64,000 nt of DNA from Bursaphelenchus xylophilus. Its lineage: Eukaryota > Nematoda > Chromadorea > Rhabditida > Aphelenchoididae. Shown here one piece after another: positions 11,096 to 22,444 of the stretch (position 1 is the stretch's first letter; each line of letters starts with the position of its first letter). Under the pieces are notes generated by a model. It was given only the letters and a program-made list of their open reading frames with translations, searched no databases and was not told the DNA's origin. The translations under genes were made by a program, and so were the position numbers. The stretch is taken from positions 3,100,001 to 3,164,000 of the forward strand of contig CAJFCV020000001.1 in the NCBI GenBank assembly GCA_904066235.2, given 5' to 3'.

Positions 11096-11650
11096 GTACC
11101 GAACTCAAAAACAAAGTAAATATTTTTAAAATTTGTCGGTACTCTCCACTCTCGCCGTCCCTTGAACCGTCCACTTTTTGTCGCGGCGACGGTATTGGAA
11201 ATGGTCGATCTCTCGTTCGGTGATTTCTCATCTCGGCTGCCGACTCTTGTGCGGCGCGGGTTGAACACGTTTTTCCTTGTTCGACGCATCACAACACGAA
11301 AAAATACGCCCGACCCAAAAAACAGGTCAACGAAAGCGCGCAGAGATCTCCCCATGGAGGGATCTGCTGAATATCCCCTTGTACATTCGCCACTCATCAA
11401 CATCTCTCCACAAACCCCCCTTTTATTTTGAGATTGGGGGAGATGATTTTTGGAGGAGAACAAAAGACTAATGAGTTGTTGTAATTAGGAATATTAGTGG
11501 ATTTGGTGCATTTTTTAGCCGTTAATTTTGTTTTTTTGGCGTTTTCCGAAAATTTTAGCCAATTTTTGATACTTTTTGAGTCATTTCAGAGCCTAATTGA
11601 TTTTCAGTTTGAATAGAGACCAAAGTATGGTCCCTATTTGAAGTATGAGT
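11096..11650. other. Intergenic, GC-richer, no gene supported
   Basis: Open frames exist on both strands at 11160-11460 but lack any recognisable motif or splice context. Confidence 0.45.
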
Positions 11651-11651
11651 A

Positions 11652-12086
11652 TTCTCATAAAGTGCATGGACATTTTGTCGCGCTCGAGCGCGCTCCTAAT
11701 TTTTGCATGAAAAAAATTAATTCCCATTTCTACCGTAAATATAAATGTCTCCACATAAAATCACTTTTTTCTGCACGAAACTTTCAAAGGTACGGCCAAA
11801 ACCGCTGTCCGCACCGTGCACAAAAGATTATAAATATTTTGCACCGTACATTTCACTTTTTTGATTTCGCACTGTGCATCGAACATGGCCCGAAAGCTTT
11901 TTCTTCAAATGCGTCGCCGCGGTTTCGCTCAAGCAATTGCACAGTGCAAACGGTTCTTTTTTTGAGGTTTGCACTGTGCGAAAAGAGAAAAAAGCACTGT
12001 GCGTTGGCGACAAGCGTGGGAAAAAGTTCAAAATGCACTGCGCGAAAGGAAAAATGATACAAATGTCCATGCACTTTAAGAAAATA
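11652..12086. mobile_element. MITE family C, long copy
   Basis: Ends TCTCATAAAGTGCATGGACA and TGTCCATGCACTTTAAGAAA. Interior has CGCACCGTGCACAAAAG, TTTGCACTGTGCGAAAAG and CACTGTGCGTTGGCGA. A family 1-like remnant (CAGTGAGAAAAATAATGAG) starts 5 bp after the right end. Confidence 0.75.
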
Positions 12087-13426
12087 GCAACAGTGAGAAA
12101 AATAATGAGAGAAAAAATTGGGTTTTCCCTCAGCTAGATTCGAAAAGTTAATCAAGTGGAGTTTATGTCTAGCCGACTCTCTTCATTTTGCCTGCTCTCT
12201 CGGTTAAAACATCGCTAAATACCTGAGTTGTGAGGAAAAGTTCCAAGCTAAGGTTTCTAAGGATCCACATGAGACATACTAGAGTATAAAATTGAAAAGA
12301 AGACCAAGGAGCCAATTTGGGGGACACCCCACCAATATTTCCCACCAAAAAACTTCTACTACTGTTCCCAGTTTTCCCATAAATCACTTCAATTTTTCAA
12401 ATTCTGCTGTGTACGCATATTGTCATCGCATGACAATCTTTGATCCCTTGTCATGTTGTCCTTCACGAATGACCTTTTTTCGCACGTCGTCGGTTTTCTG
12501 GACCTTTCTCAACGCTTTTCGCACGTTCTTCGCGATCTTTATCTCCAGCGTTTATCTCGAGCCCAGCCCTGATTTCCCACGGAGGCGAAAACAAAAATTC
12601 CGGCTAGCGGCGGGGTTCCCGCCGGGCAATTTCACAATAGACGTGATGGAACTGGTGGAAAAGTCATTGGGCGACCTTTAAAATGGTCGAAGGATCTTCT
12701 TCGGCGTCTCAGTGGTAGTCAGGGGTACTACTCGGCGCCAAAAGTCCTGATAATTTGCATAGTGCGGGTTTGGCGTGCCGCTGCAAAGATCGAGAAAAAA
12801 GTCATTTTGAACAGTGAATTGGGACTACGATTTTTTGCACTAGCGTTGCGTGCGACGCCCTTTTTTCAAAGCGAAAATTTAGTGCGGTAAAATTTTTTAC
12901 ACCCTGCAAATCATCAGGACTTTTTGCCCCGATTAGTACTACCTGCGCCTTTTCAAAAATGCCTACACTTTTTTCGCGGCGCATAGTGCATTTCGCGACA
13001 AAAAGTCTATGCACTTTATAGAAGGACTAATAGTATCAAAATTCCCCTTTTTCCGAGAGATCACGCAAAATGTGGAGGGTCAGAGAAAAATTTGCGATGA
13101 TTTTTGCTTTCGCCCGCTCGATTTTTTATCGAAAAATTACATCCTACTTGTAAAAAGTCTATCAAAAATCTCCTTTGCTTTTTTACGACAAGACATTTTT
13201 GCTTTGTCGTAAGATTTTCGACAACAAACAACAAAAACCAGTAATTGTTTACGACTTTTCGGACATTTTAGGGCCTACACATTGTCTTTCTCTAATTCGG
13301 TTTACTCCAGGATTTTATGCTTTCTCTTTTTTTGTTCTTTGTATGATTTTTACGGCTTTTTCGTGATTTCTTTAAATTTTTTGACATTTTAAAAACCCCC
13401 CAGTACTAAACCGAATCCCTTTCAGA
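12087..13426. other. Upstream spacer of the CRAL-TRIO gene, with decayed repeats
   Basis: 12735-13030 looks like a decayed palindromic element (GTACTACTCGGCGCC and GCCCCGATTAGTACTACC arms). 13030-13420 is AT-rich and probably promoter or outron sequence. No other gene supported. Confidence 0.5.
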
Positions 13427-16400
13427 ATGCCACACCGCATTTTACAGCGAGCAGCGACGGACCAAGAGATTGAGGCGTGCAATGCTTTGAGGCAGTTGTT
13501 GCCTCAAGTCGCGCATTATTCCACCTCCACTCTGCTCAGATGGCTTCGCTCCAAGGATGGGAAATTCGATGAGACCGCCGAGGGTTTGAAGAAGAACGCC
13601 GTCTTCCGAAAGGCCTGGGATCTGGACCGAATCGAGCGATGGACCGCACCTGAGGTGGGTATTTTGTAACCGAATTTTTTACCTCGTGCTTTAAAGTTCC
13701 CCTCCTTTTATTGATACCAGTCTGTCGGGAAAATAATAAGCAAAATGTCGCTTCGCCGATCGCTGAATTAAAAGCAATTTGATTTTGCCGCGACACAATT
13801 CATTTTCTTGGCGGAGACGTGATTTTCGATGCAACAGAGTGCTCATTATTTTCCCGACAGACTGATATTACCATTTTCATAAAGTGCATAGACATTTATT
13901 GTATTTTTTCGCTGTCCGCACCGTGCACAATAAGCTCCCCATTTTGCACCGTGCAGTTCTCCTTTTTTTAGTTTCGCACTGTGCATCAGAAATATCGTCG
14001 CGACGCAAAATTTCTTAAGCGTCGCCGCGGTTTCACCGTAGAATTTGCACAGTGCAAACGGCTTTTTATGTGGTTTGTACTGTGCGAAAAGTTCAAAATG
14101 CACTGTGCGTCGGCGACAAGCGCGGGAAAAAGTTCAAAATGCACTGTGCGAAACAGAACAAATGTCCATGCACTTTATGAAAATATTAGTAATCATTTGA
14201 AAGCCATTTTTGTATACAACTCTTTCCTTTTTTGAAGTGACATCAACCCTTTTACAGCGAACCCACGGTTACAACGCCATTCACTAAAGACTCCAACTTT
14301 TCGGGGGGAACGTTAAACCGTTCTTTAATTTTCGTGGTCAGTCATAAAAAGAAGCTTTCGCAGCGAAACCGGTTCTCCAAAATGGTTGGAAAACCCTTAC
14401 AAAACAAAAACATCGAAAATTTTTGGACAGTATAAACAACATAAAAATTGTAAAACCACAAATAAAAAATATTGAAAAGATCCCCGTATTTTACCCCAAA
14501 TCCTTTTGCAGATTCTCGAGAAATACTGCGGATATGGCTTTTTGTCGGACCGCGAAGGCAACCCGATTCTCATGTCCTTGTTGGGGAATATGGATGTGGA
14601 AGGAATGCTGAGGTCGGTGGAAAGCAAGGACTATATCAAATTCTCATTGGCTGCTATTGAAAAAGGAATCGAGCTTTGTCAGGAGCGCGCTAAACAGGTA
14701 CAGCAATAATATCGTTATAAAAGTCATCGTATTTTAACCCATTTTTCGTTACGTTTATCTCCGCCTGTAGGGAAAATAATGTGGATTCGCCGCGCCTTGG
14801 AGAAATCCACATTATTTTCCCGACAGACTGATAGCAGCCGTTAAAAGTTCTAGTTGACAAAAACGTAAAAAAAACATAACGACTGTCTATTTATCAGTGA
14901 GACGCCCAATTTGGTGCCAAAAGTATCGCAAAGATCCAAAAGAATATTGTCGCTTCCAAGGGGAGAAGATGCGTCTTTCTTCTGTCCTCAAAAGCGACAA
15001 TATTCTTTCGGCCTCTGCGTCTACTTTTGGCACCAAATTCTGGCTCTTCATGATACTCTTTTCGACCTTTTTATCGACTGGAATAATCCTCTCGATATCC
15101 GATAAATCATTTTTCAACATCTACTTTCCAGACCAACCGCCCATTCGAGCAGATGATGCTGGTATTCGATTTGGACCACATCACCTCAGCCCACTACAGT
15201 TCCAAGCAGTTTGCCAGTTCGTTTACCACCCTTGTCCTCCTTTTCCAAGACCACTACCCGCTGGTTCTGCGGAAAATCCTGATCATTCGCGCCCCGGAAA
15301 TGGCGAGAATCGCGTTCAATTCGATGACACCGTTTTTGTCGGAAAGTATTCAGAATTTGATAGAAATGCCTTCGGAAGAGTCTTGGCAACAAGCTTTAAA
15401 CCAATACGTAGATTTGGATGCTTGGCCAGTGCATTGGGGAGGACGAATGTGCGATGAAAATGGGGACCCAAAGTAAGTTTAGGGACCTTTTTCAAAAACA
15501 GTGGGCGACCTGATCCAGTGGCAAAAACCGTATCTTTTTGCATATTGAAGTATCAAAAATGTGGCAAAATGCTTCCCTCTCCAAGTGAAAAAACTTCGTT
15601 TTAAAGGGCCGCCTTTCAAATCGGAGTTTTTTCGCTTGGAGAGGGAAGTTTTTGCCATATTTTTGAAAATTCCCGGATGCAAAACGGGACGTTTTTTGCC
15701 ACTGCATCAGGTCCAAAGACTGTACACCTCGTCATTTACTATTTACGGGCCGATCTTTATCAGACCAGCCACGGTTCCTTCCGGCCTTCCCCTATGACCT
15801 TTTCCAACAATTTTCCATCATTTCAGATGCCCATCAAAGATCCGCTACGGTCTGGGCCCGGTGCCCGACACCTACTACGTCGACAAAAACAACGCCATGC
15901 CCGATTACGATCAGCTGACCACCGTATATGCGGGCGACAAACATCTGATCGAACTCAAGGTCAAAGCGGGCACACGGATCAGGTGAGAAAAATGGGAAAG
16001 TATCAAAAAAACTTCAAAAAATCCAAAAATCAACAAAATTTCGGCTGACACTGCAAAAAACATTACAATATTTTACAAGTTCTGCAATGTATAGTCTTAC
16101 TGAACAGATGAAACGTTAGTGAGATGAAATTATGGTATCAGACAGCCGGTTCCGACCATTTTTAGTCAAAAGTCACCTCAAAGTGCCTATTATAATATAA
16201 ATTTTCTCTCAATTTCAGCTGGCAATACATGACGGACGAAGACGACATTGGATTTGCAATCTACTTTGACCAAACCGGAACCGCAAACTGCCTGACCGAG
16301 ATGGAAACAGTCTATCCTTACATCCGACTCGAATGTTCTCAAGTCCCAATTTCTGGCACATTTTTGTGCGAACAATCCGGTCGATGTAAGTCTACAGTCT

Positions 16401-16659
16401 ATTATAAGCCCTCTACTGCTCAAAACAAGCCATCAAATTCAATTTACTTCCTTTTCGAAACAAAAATTATATTACACTACAGAAATCCCAAAATTTAACC
16501 GCAAATTTTTCAGTTATCATTGAATTCGACAACTACTACAGCTGGTTCGCCGCCAAGATGTTGCGCTACAACATCGACATCGACGAGCCCAAAACGAGTA
16601 AGGTCTCGGTGACCAAAACACCAAACTCCTCTAATAACACGGTTTCCATGTCCACTTAA
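13427..16659 (+). CDS. CRAL-TRIO (SEC14-like) protein with C-terminal GOLD domain
   Basis: Six exons: 13427-13654, 14512-14697, 15132-15472, 15827-15982, 16219-16385, 16514-16659, giving 407 aa. The first part is a CRAL-TRIO N-terminal helical segment (TLLRWLRSKDGKF), followed by the lipid-binding SEC14 domain (MMLVFDLDH, PLVLRKILIIRAPEMARIAF, DAWPVHWGG), then a beta-rich GOLD domain (LIELKVKAGTRI, FAIYFDQTG, IIEFDNYYSWFAAKMLRYNI). Proteins with this order are phosphatidylinositol/tocopherol-transfer-like; C. elegans has ctg-type members. TTTCAG stands one base before the ATG, a likely trans-splice acceptor. Introns hold a family 1 MITE, a family C MITE, a hairpin and a family E element. AATAAA at 16735. 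The exact ligand cannot be read from sequence. Confidence 0.9.
13718..13864. mobile_element. MITE family 1 (intron 1 of CRAL-TRIO gene)
   Basis: Near-intact copy: CAGTCTGTCGGGAAAATAAT to ATTATTTTCCCGACAGACTG. Followed after 8 bp by a family C element. Confidence 0.9.
13873..14184. mobile_element. MITE family C (intron 1 of CRAL-TRIO gene)
   Basis: Ends TTTCATAAAGTGCATAGACA and TGTCCATGCACTTTATGAAA. Interior has CGCACCGTGCACAA, GCACCGTGCAGTTC, CACTGTGCATC, TTTGCACAGTGCAAAC and CACTGTGCGTCGGCGACA. Confidence 0.85.
14763..14830. mobile_element. MITE family 1, short subfamily 2 copy
   Basis: 68 bp. GGGAAAATAATGTGGATTCG to CCACATTATTTTCCCGACAG. The GTGGATT next to the TIR marks the second subfamily. 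Confidence 0.85.
14905..15046. repeat. Hairpin in intron 2 of the CRAL-TRIO gene
   Basis: Arms ATTTGGTGCCAAAAGTA / TACTTTTGGCACCAAAT and AAAGAATATTGTCGC / GCGACAATATTCTTT. No coding role seen. Confidence 0.75.
15499..15723. mobile_element. MITE family E (CAGTGGG..GACCTGATC ends)
   Basis: Starts CAGTGGGCGACCTGATCCAG, interior AATGCTTCCCTCTCCAAG and its mirror CTTGGAGAGGGAAG, ends GCATCAGGTCCAAAGACTG followed by TA. Located in intron 3 of the CRAL-TRIO gene. Confidence 0.75.
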
Positions 16660-17057
16660 TTCTCGCATATTTAACGACAATGTATATTGTAATTACACAC
16701 CATTTGAATGCCAACGACGCATAATCCATATAAAAATAAAGCGCAAATTAATGATTGTGGATCAAATTATATTATACTAGGTATAATAAAGATTTTTAAC
16801 TCAAAAATTAATTTCAATCTCGCAAGTTCGCTATCAAACCATTGCCAAAATCGATTATCGACTCTACTTGCCATAATTCGACCATCCACTTCAAGAAAAT
16901 CAAGTAAATAAACAAAAAAAACAAAGAATTTCGAATAAAATCCGATGTTCCGTTAAATTTTTTACTTTCAACGTCCGAGCAAGGTAAATAACTGTTACTA
17001 GAAACAATTACAACCTTACCCACCTAATAAAGACCTCAGGGAACATAAAAAAACGAT
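16660..17057. other. 3' intergenic space between convergent genes
   Basis: Holds the AATAAA of the CRAL-TRIO gene (16735) and AT-rich sequence up to the stop of the minus-strand COX6C gene. Nothing else seen. Confidence 0.6.
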
Positions 17058-17693
17058 TTACAGAGGGGCAATCTCGACTCCCTTCTCCTCGGCGAGCTTG
17101 GCCAACTCGGTGGGGCAAGTGTGAAGGTATTTGCGCTCGTACGAGCAGATCTCTTGCGCTCTCTTGTAGGGATCGTAGCTACTGAAAATACGAACAATGA
17201 ATTAAAAGTGAATTGGAACGTATTAGGGCAAAATCTACCTAAAATATTATTTTTAGCATCTCAATATGGAAAATTTAGTATTGCCTAGTCAAGAGAAGTC
17301 TAAACATGAAAGAAAAAACTCTATTTTCTGAACAAAAGCATACTAAGCCATACTTCACAGGATTGTAACATTCTTTTTTGTTTTAGCAACCTTTTTTGAG
17401 TAAAAATTAAATTCTGTCATCAAGTACAATGTAGTCAAGAGAAGTATGGAATCTCTCATGAACAAATTAACCTTCTAATTACGCTCTCAGGCTGTCTACT
17501 ATCCTAAACATCAATAACCAATAATCCAAAAATGAACTTACGCAAAGAAGGCCTCGTAGTTGAGACGACGGTTGTTGACATAGGTCAAATTGAAAAGGAC
17601 TGTAGAGGCAATGGAGGCGCCCAAAGCGGCCCACACGAACCTTCTGGCCTTGGTGTGGAGGAGGTTGCGCATTGGGGCTGGAGGTGGTGCCAT
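17058..17693 (-). CDS. cox-6C: Cytochrome c oxidase subunit 6C
   Basis: Two exons on the minus strand, 17542-17693 and 17058-17181, giving 91 aa. The N-terminus MAPPPAPMRNLLHTKARRF is basic and is followed by one hydrophobic segment (about residues 20-40) and then VNNRRLNYEAFFASYDPYKR, which matches the C-terminal matrix/intermembrane stretch of COX6C (conserved Arg/Tyr/Phe and YDxxK pattern). COX6C is a small single-span structural subunit of complex IV in the inner mitochondrial membrane. The extended C-terminal tail with two cysteines is longer than the mammalian form. TTCACTTGTAG stands 8 nt before the ATG, a likely trans-splice acceptor. The gene is head-to-head with rab-18, 596 bp apart. 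Confidence 0.8.
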
Positions 17694-18289
17694 TTTTGCG
17701 TCTACAAGTGAAAGAAAGCGAAAATTTTATACATGAAGTATAACAACAAAAACGAGAATTAAACTCGCGTACAATAGAAGAAAAACTATCTGCAATAGAG
17801 TATCAGTTAGAATAGACCGTCTGTAAACAATAAATATATATAAAACCCACTAAAACATTATAGATAATATAAATAGCATAAAAGTTCCAACAAATCGCCC
17901 GAAACCCCGTTAACTCTGCGTTTCCTACACCCAAAAGTTTCGGAAGAAAATTCTACAGCAATGCCCCTTCAAAAACATTATTTTAGCCTCTCTATCCACT
18001 ACGAAAAATCAATATTCCAATAAATACCTAAAAATCGAACCTCTAAAACAATATAAACTCACACTGCACTCAAATATCCGCAGAACCCCGAGAAAATGTA
18101 TCCAAAAGCCGGAAAATATTGCACTTGCTTTCTCGCCGAACTCACGTACTGAACCTGAAAATCAGGGAAGCCACGAAATTGGCAAACATTTCTTGGCATT
18201 CCGTCTCAAGACGGAGAATTTCGGAAAATCTTTTTTCACATGACCAAGAAGAAACAAATTGGGAGTGTCGCTCAAGAAGAATACACAGG

Positions 18290-20717
18290 ATGAGTAGCCA
18301 AACCGAAACGTTGACCACGTTGAAGATCTTGATCGTTGGGGAGAGTGGAGTCGGCAAATCCAGGTAGGTCAAGGGGAGGTCATGGATAATATCGGGATTT
18401 CGGTCGATTATGATCAAATTTTATGGGTTTTTTTCTGGGAATTGTTTTTATATTGTATGTAGTTGCTCGAAGAGTGATTATTGACTGTTCGAAACAGTTT
18501 GTACTAGCTTTTTTACATTATACTATACAAAAGTTAGAAGATTTCGAAAAAACCTCGTTTTTATGATGAAAACATGTTTTGAATTTTGAAATTTTGTTAG
18601 TGGAATAAGTTGATTGTCTAGTCTTGCTGTAATTTCAGTTTAATGCTGCGATTTGTCGATGATACTTTTGACCCGGAGCTCTCCGCGACAATCGGTAAGT
18701 CAGTATCAGTTTTTCTTTTATCACATGTTTAGGAGTTGATTTTCGCGTGACCACAATGAATATCGACGGAAACAACGTGAAACTTGCAATTTGGGATACG
18801 GCCGGTCAGGAGCGGTTCCGTACTTTGACCCCAAGTTATTATCGCGGTGGACAAGGGATTATCTGTGTTTATGATGTGACAAATCGCACTACATTTGATC
18901 GGCTGGAAAATTGGGTGCTCGAGGTGGACACGTACAGCACAAAGTCCGATGCGATAAAGATGCTGGTCGGAAATAAGATTGACTCGCAGAACAGAGAAGT
19001 TTCAACGGAAGAGGGTCTGGCGTTCGCTCGAAAACACCGAATGCTCTTTATTGAGGCTAGCGCAAAGACGCGAGAAGGTGTTCAATGTGCATTTGAGGAG
19101 CTAATCGAAAAGGTGAGGAAGTTTATCACTTGTTTCTTTAAGTTTAGGGAAATTTTATATTCATCATGACATCAGATGTTCCGAAGGGAAATTTTTGATA
19201 TTGCAATAGGAATTTTGTGGATTGAAAAGTTCTATTGAACTAAAAGGGCAGCTTCCTCATTATTATGAGCAGGATTTACATTGGTTTAGCTCTTTTCCAA
19301 ACGAAATTTTATTTTTTTTGTTATCTACTACAACATTAATTTTTTTCCGAAATTAAATTTCCATTTGTGAGCAAAATTGAACCTAGGGTTCAGACGGGTC
19401 GAACTTGTTCTTTTCCACGCTTTAAATTCCAGATTCACTTTGAAAAAAACGTTTTCCCTAAAAAAATAACTTTTTCCCGTATTTATTAGAGTACAGGGTG
19501 TTCCTAGAATTATGGAAAAAACTATTCATTAATAACTTTGTGCTCGGTAGTCCAATCCAAAAATTTTTTTTTGCATTTTACAGGAAAACTTTTGAGTTTT
19601 TAGAATCAAGAAGAATTTTTTTCATTGATCGGCGGAGACTCCGGTAATCCTCCTTGAATTCGGCGGAGTGCTTTTTTCACAAACAAGGCTGTAAATTGTT
19701 GTATGTGTGAAGTAAATGGGCAGGAGAGGATTCAATAGATACAATATGACATTTGTTTCAAATTTTTGTCATTCGGCGGAGACATTTTTTAACCTCGGCG
19801 GAGGATTTTTCTTCGACTTTTGAGAGTCAAAATTGGCTAAAACCAAAACGTAGGTATTCCTGGTGGCATGGCGTCTAAAAACGACTTATTACGTCTTCGG
19901 CCTACTGAGAGAAGAAAAAAAGGCAATTCGGCGGAGAAACCGGCGGAATAAAAAATGAACACATTTTACAGCCTCGTTTTTGAAAAAAGCACTCCGCCGA
20001 ATTCAAGGCGGATTACGGAAGTCTCCGCCGATAAAACGAAAAAATCTTTTTTGATTCTAAAAACTCCAAGGGTTTCCTGCAAAATGCAAAAAAAAATTTT
20101 CGGATTGCACCACCGAGCACAAAGTTATTAACGAATAGTTTTTTCCATAATTCTTGGAACACCCTGTAGAATTCCATTAGTCAGAGCGAAAATGACAGAG
20201 TAAATAGGATAAAATGAAGGTTTTTGTGTTTCTTCTGGGTGGTTGAGCTTTTTTAAACTAAAAGATTTTCGTTTTTATACCTAAAGTTATATTATTTTAG
20301 TTACCCATTTTTTGATTTTTTTTGTGAGTTAGGTATACATACTTTTTTGAGAACAATAGGAGCAAAATTGACAGAAATTAGCGTAAGAGAGAGAGTAGAA
20401 AGCCTTCGCCCCGGTGTTTTTATCGAAACCACACAAACTGTAGCAAAGGCAGACGAAAAAGGAGTTTCTTTCGCTTGTTTCTTTCGAAAATAACGCAAAA
20501 AAACCTTTCGGATTTTGGAGGCTCCCCGATTCTGACCTTTTCATTAATTAATTTTACAGTTTCACCCCCAAAAAAGTAGAAAATTTATATTATTTTACCT
20601 TATCCACCCACCCAATTTTAGATCCTCCAAACCCCCGGCCTATGGGAAGGCAACTCAGGCGGCGTTCAGCTGCGCCAATTCACAGATGAAGACTCTCCAC
20701 AATGGTGTAACTGCTAA
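18290..20717 (+). CDS. rab-18: Rab18-type small GTPase
   Basis: Four exons: 18290-18363, 18639-18694, 18733-19112 and 20622-20717; 201 aa. All GTPase motifs are present: P-loop GESGVGKS (17-24), switch I to TIGVDF (42-47), DTAGQE (65-70), NKID (124-127) and EASAK (151-155). The stretch FDPEL..TIG, the [11 protein letters not shown] loop and ILQTPGLWE after the G-domain are characteristic of Rab18, which acts at ER-lipid droplet contacts and in vesicle traffic. The C-terminus ends C-N-C, a geranylgeranylation signal. The start at MSSQTE is chosen because the P-loop then sits at the usual distance. The third intron (1.5 kb) holds a 673-bp TIR element. Followed closely by prx-19. Confidence 0.92.
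19494..20166. mobile_element. Long-TIR element in rab-18 intron (CAGGGTG ends)
   Basis: Begins CAGGGTGTTCCTAGAATTAT and ends with the complement, flanked by TA on both sides. Arms of roughly 200 bp; inner part repeats GGCGGAG phrases. No transposase. TA target site and CAGGGTG end suggest a mariner-type non-autonomous element. Confidence 0.85.
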
Positions 20718-20967
20718 TCTTTTTTATTGAATTTTCAATTTGTAAAAAGATGTAAATTTCCGAGTGCTATTCAGAATAAATTTATGTGATAAATGATAAA
20801 TTTAGCTGGAATTTTTGCGGTTTTTCGATTGTGTTGTCCTCATTATATCGTATTTTATTATTTTAGGTATTGAATTTGCAAGTTTTGAACAGAATCGGGG
20901 TTCTTTGTCGAAAATTTAATTTTTGTTGTCATGGATAATATAAAGTTTGATTCGTTTAGCCCTCAAA
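20718..20967. other. rab-18 / prx-19 intercistronic region
   Basis: Carries an AATAAA at about 20776 for rab-18 and a TCGTTTAG acceptor-like site ending at 20959, 8 nt before the prx-19 ATG. The distance between them (about 180 nt) is compatible with an operon and SL2-type trans-splicing (inference). Confidence 0.45.
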
Positions 20968-22011
20968 ATGTCTGAAGAAGAGAAACCATCCGTGGAGCAG
21001 CTTGGTGGCCTCCTCGACGAAGCTCTGAGTGGATTTGGGAAAGCAAAACCAGAGCCAGTCAGGTCGACTGATGATGATTTGGATGATTTCTTGGCCCCCA
21101 TGGATGCAGAAGCCACGAAAAAGGCGGCAGAGACTTTTGAAGTGAGTATTTTGATATTATTGTTGGTTTTTAGGCAAAATAAAGGACATTGGTTAACCAT
21201 GATTTTTTCTCCAGAAATTGCTCAAGGACATGTCGGAGAAAACGGAACAGATCCGAAAAGAAGATGAACCCACGCCAACCACGGCCTCGGACGGCACTCA
21301 CTTCCTTAGTGAGCTCCTTGGAATCAACAAGTTGTTGGATGAAGACGGCGCTGATCCGGAGATTCGACAATTGACTGAGGTTTTACTTCAAGGGTGCTTT
21401 ACAAAAGAAGTCATTCATCCGTTGTTGGGACAGTTCCATGGAGCGATTGTGGAGTATTTGAGCGAAACGGAGCTCGCTGAAGGCGAAAAGGCAAATTTAG
21501 AAGCGCAGAAAGAGGTATATTTTGAGTTTTTGTTCGAATTTTAGGTAGAAATGTCATGGTGAATATAAAATTTTTTGAATTTGCGGAATTTTTGACTTTG
21601 TTGGGAGATAGAGAGCTTAGAAATGACAGAATATTGTGACTGGACGTTCTTTTCGAGTTTTGAAAATCTAAAAATTTTGATTTTGATAAATTTTTTCGCC
21701 TACTACAATATAAAATTTGATGATGTTTGATAAACTATTGCTGAAAATTTGACGGAAATGAAAGCTTTATTATTTATCTGGCCCTTTTTCAGGTATTCCA
21801 AGCCCTAATAATCTCCTACGAAAACCAATCCGACCCCGTGACGTCAGAGGAAACCGAACAACAAAATGCCCTCTGGGCAAAACTCCGCGACCTCGGAGAA
21901 GTCCCACCTGCATTAATCGAAAAGTTTGAGAAGAATATGCCAAATCTCGGAATCCCAGGCCTTCCCGGAATGTCCGAGTTCTCCGCAGATCAGCAGTGCA
22001 GCATCATGTAG
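20968..22011 (+). CDS. prx-19: Peroxin-19 (PEX19), peroxisomal membrane protein receptor
   Basis: Three exons: 20968-21141, 21215-21514 and 21793-22011; 230 aa. Acidic N-terminus with LDEALSGFG and DDDLDDFLAPMD (the PEX3-binding and linker region), then a helical domain (KKAAETFEKLLKDM, FLSELLGINKLL, LTEVLLQGCFTKEVIHPLL) that binds membrane-protein targeting signals. The last exon ends EFSADQQCSIM with the CaaX box CSIM for farnesylation, as in other PEX19 proteins. PEX19 shuttles newly made peroxisomal membrane proteins from the cytosol to PEX3. A TTTAG acceptor-like site lies directly upstream of the start. Lies between rab-18 and ABITRAM on the same strand. Confidence 0.93.
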
Positions 22012-22444
22012 ATGTCTAAAACAATATAATTTTGATGGAATTGTGATACAAAACTCCTTTCGATGTGATAACAATCGATTTTTGATGTGATTTACAGTTT
22101 TTCAAGTGCCTTTATAATCAGTATTGACTCTAACTACTTCAATATTACTTTAGGTAACAAGTTTTTTCTTATCCATTTTTTTGATAGCTGAAAGCCATTT
22201 TTTGATATCATTGTTGTTTACATATCATAGAAAATGCATTGATTACATTTTTTTTGCAGTTTGAATAAATTCCTTGAGAAAAAATTATATTGTACTAGAT
22301 CGGATATCAGATTTTGATGGTAAAGCACCATAAATAATATTGAAAAGGCTTGGAAATAGATCATTCTGATTTTTCAAGGTTTAGAGTTAATTTTTAGAGT
22401 AATATTTTTCCAGATTTGACTAGTATATTACCATAAAAAGTGAT
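22012..22444. other. prx-19 / ABITRAM spacer
   Basis: AT-rich; contains TTTTTCCAG near 22411, a possible trans-splice acceptor for the next gene. No other feature seen. Confidence 0.45.

Noticed and set aside
12292..12681. 129-aa frame as a gene
   Set aside because: Low complexity, no start or splice context, no recognised motif.
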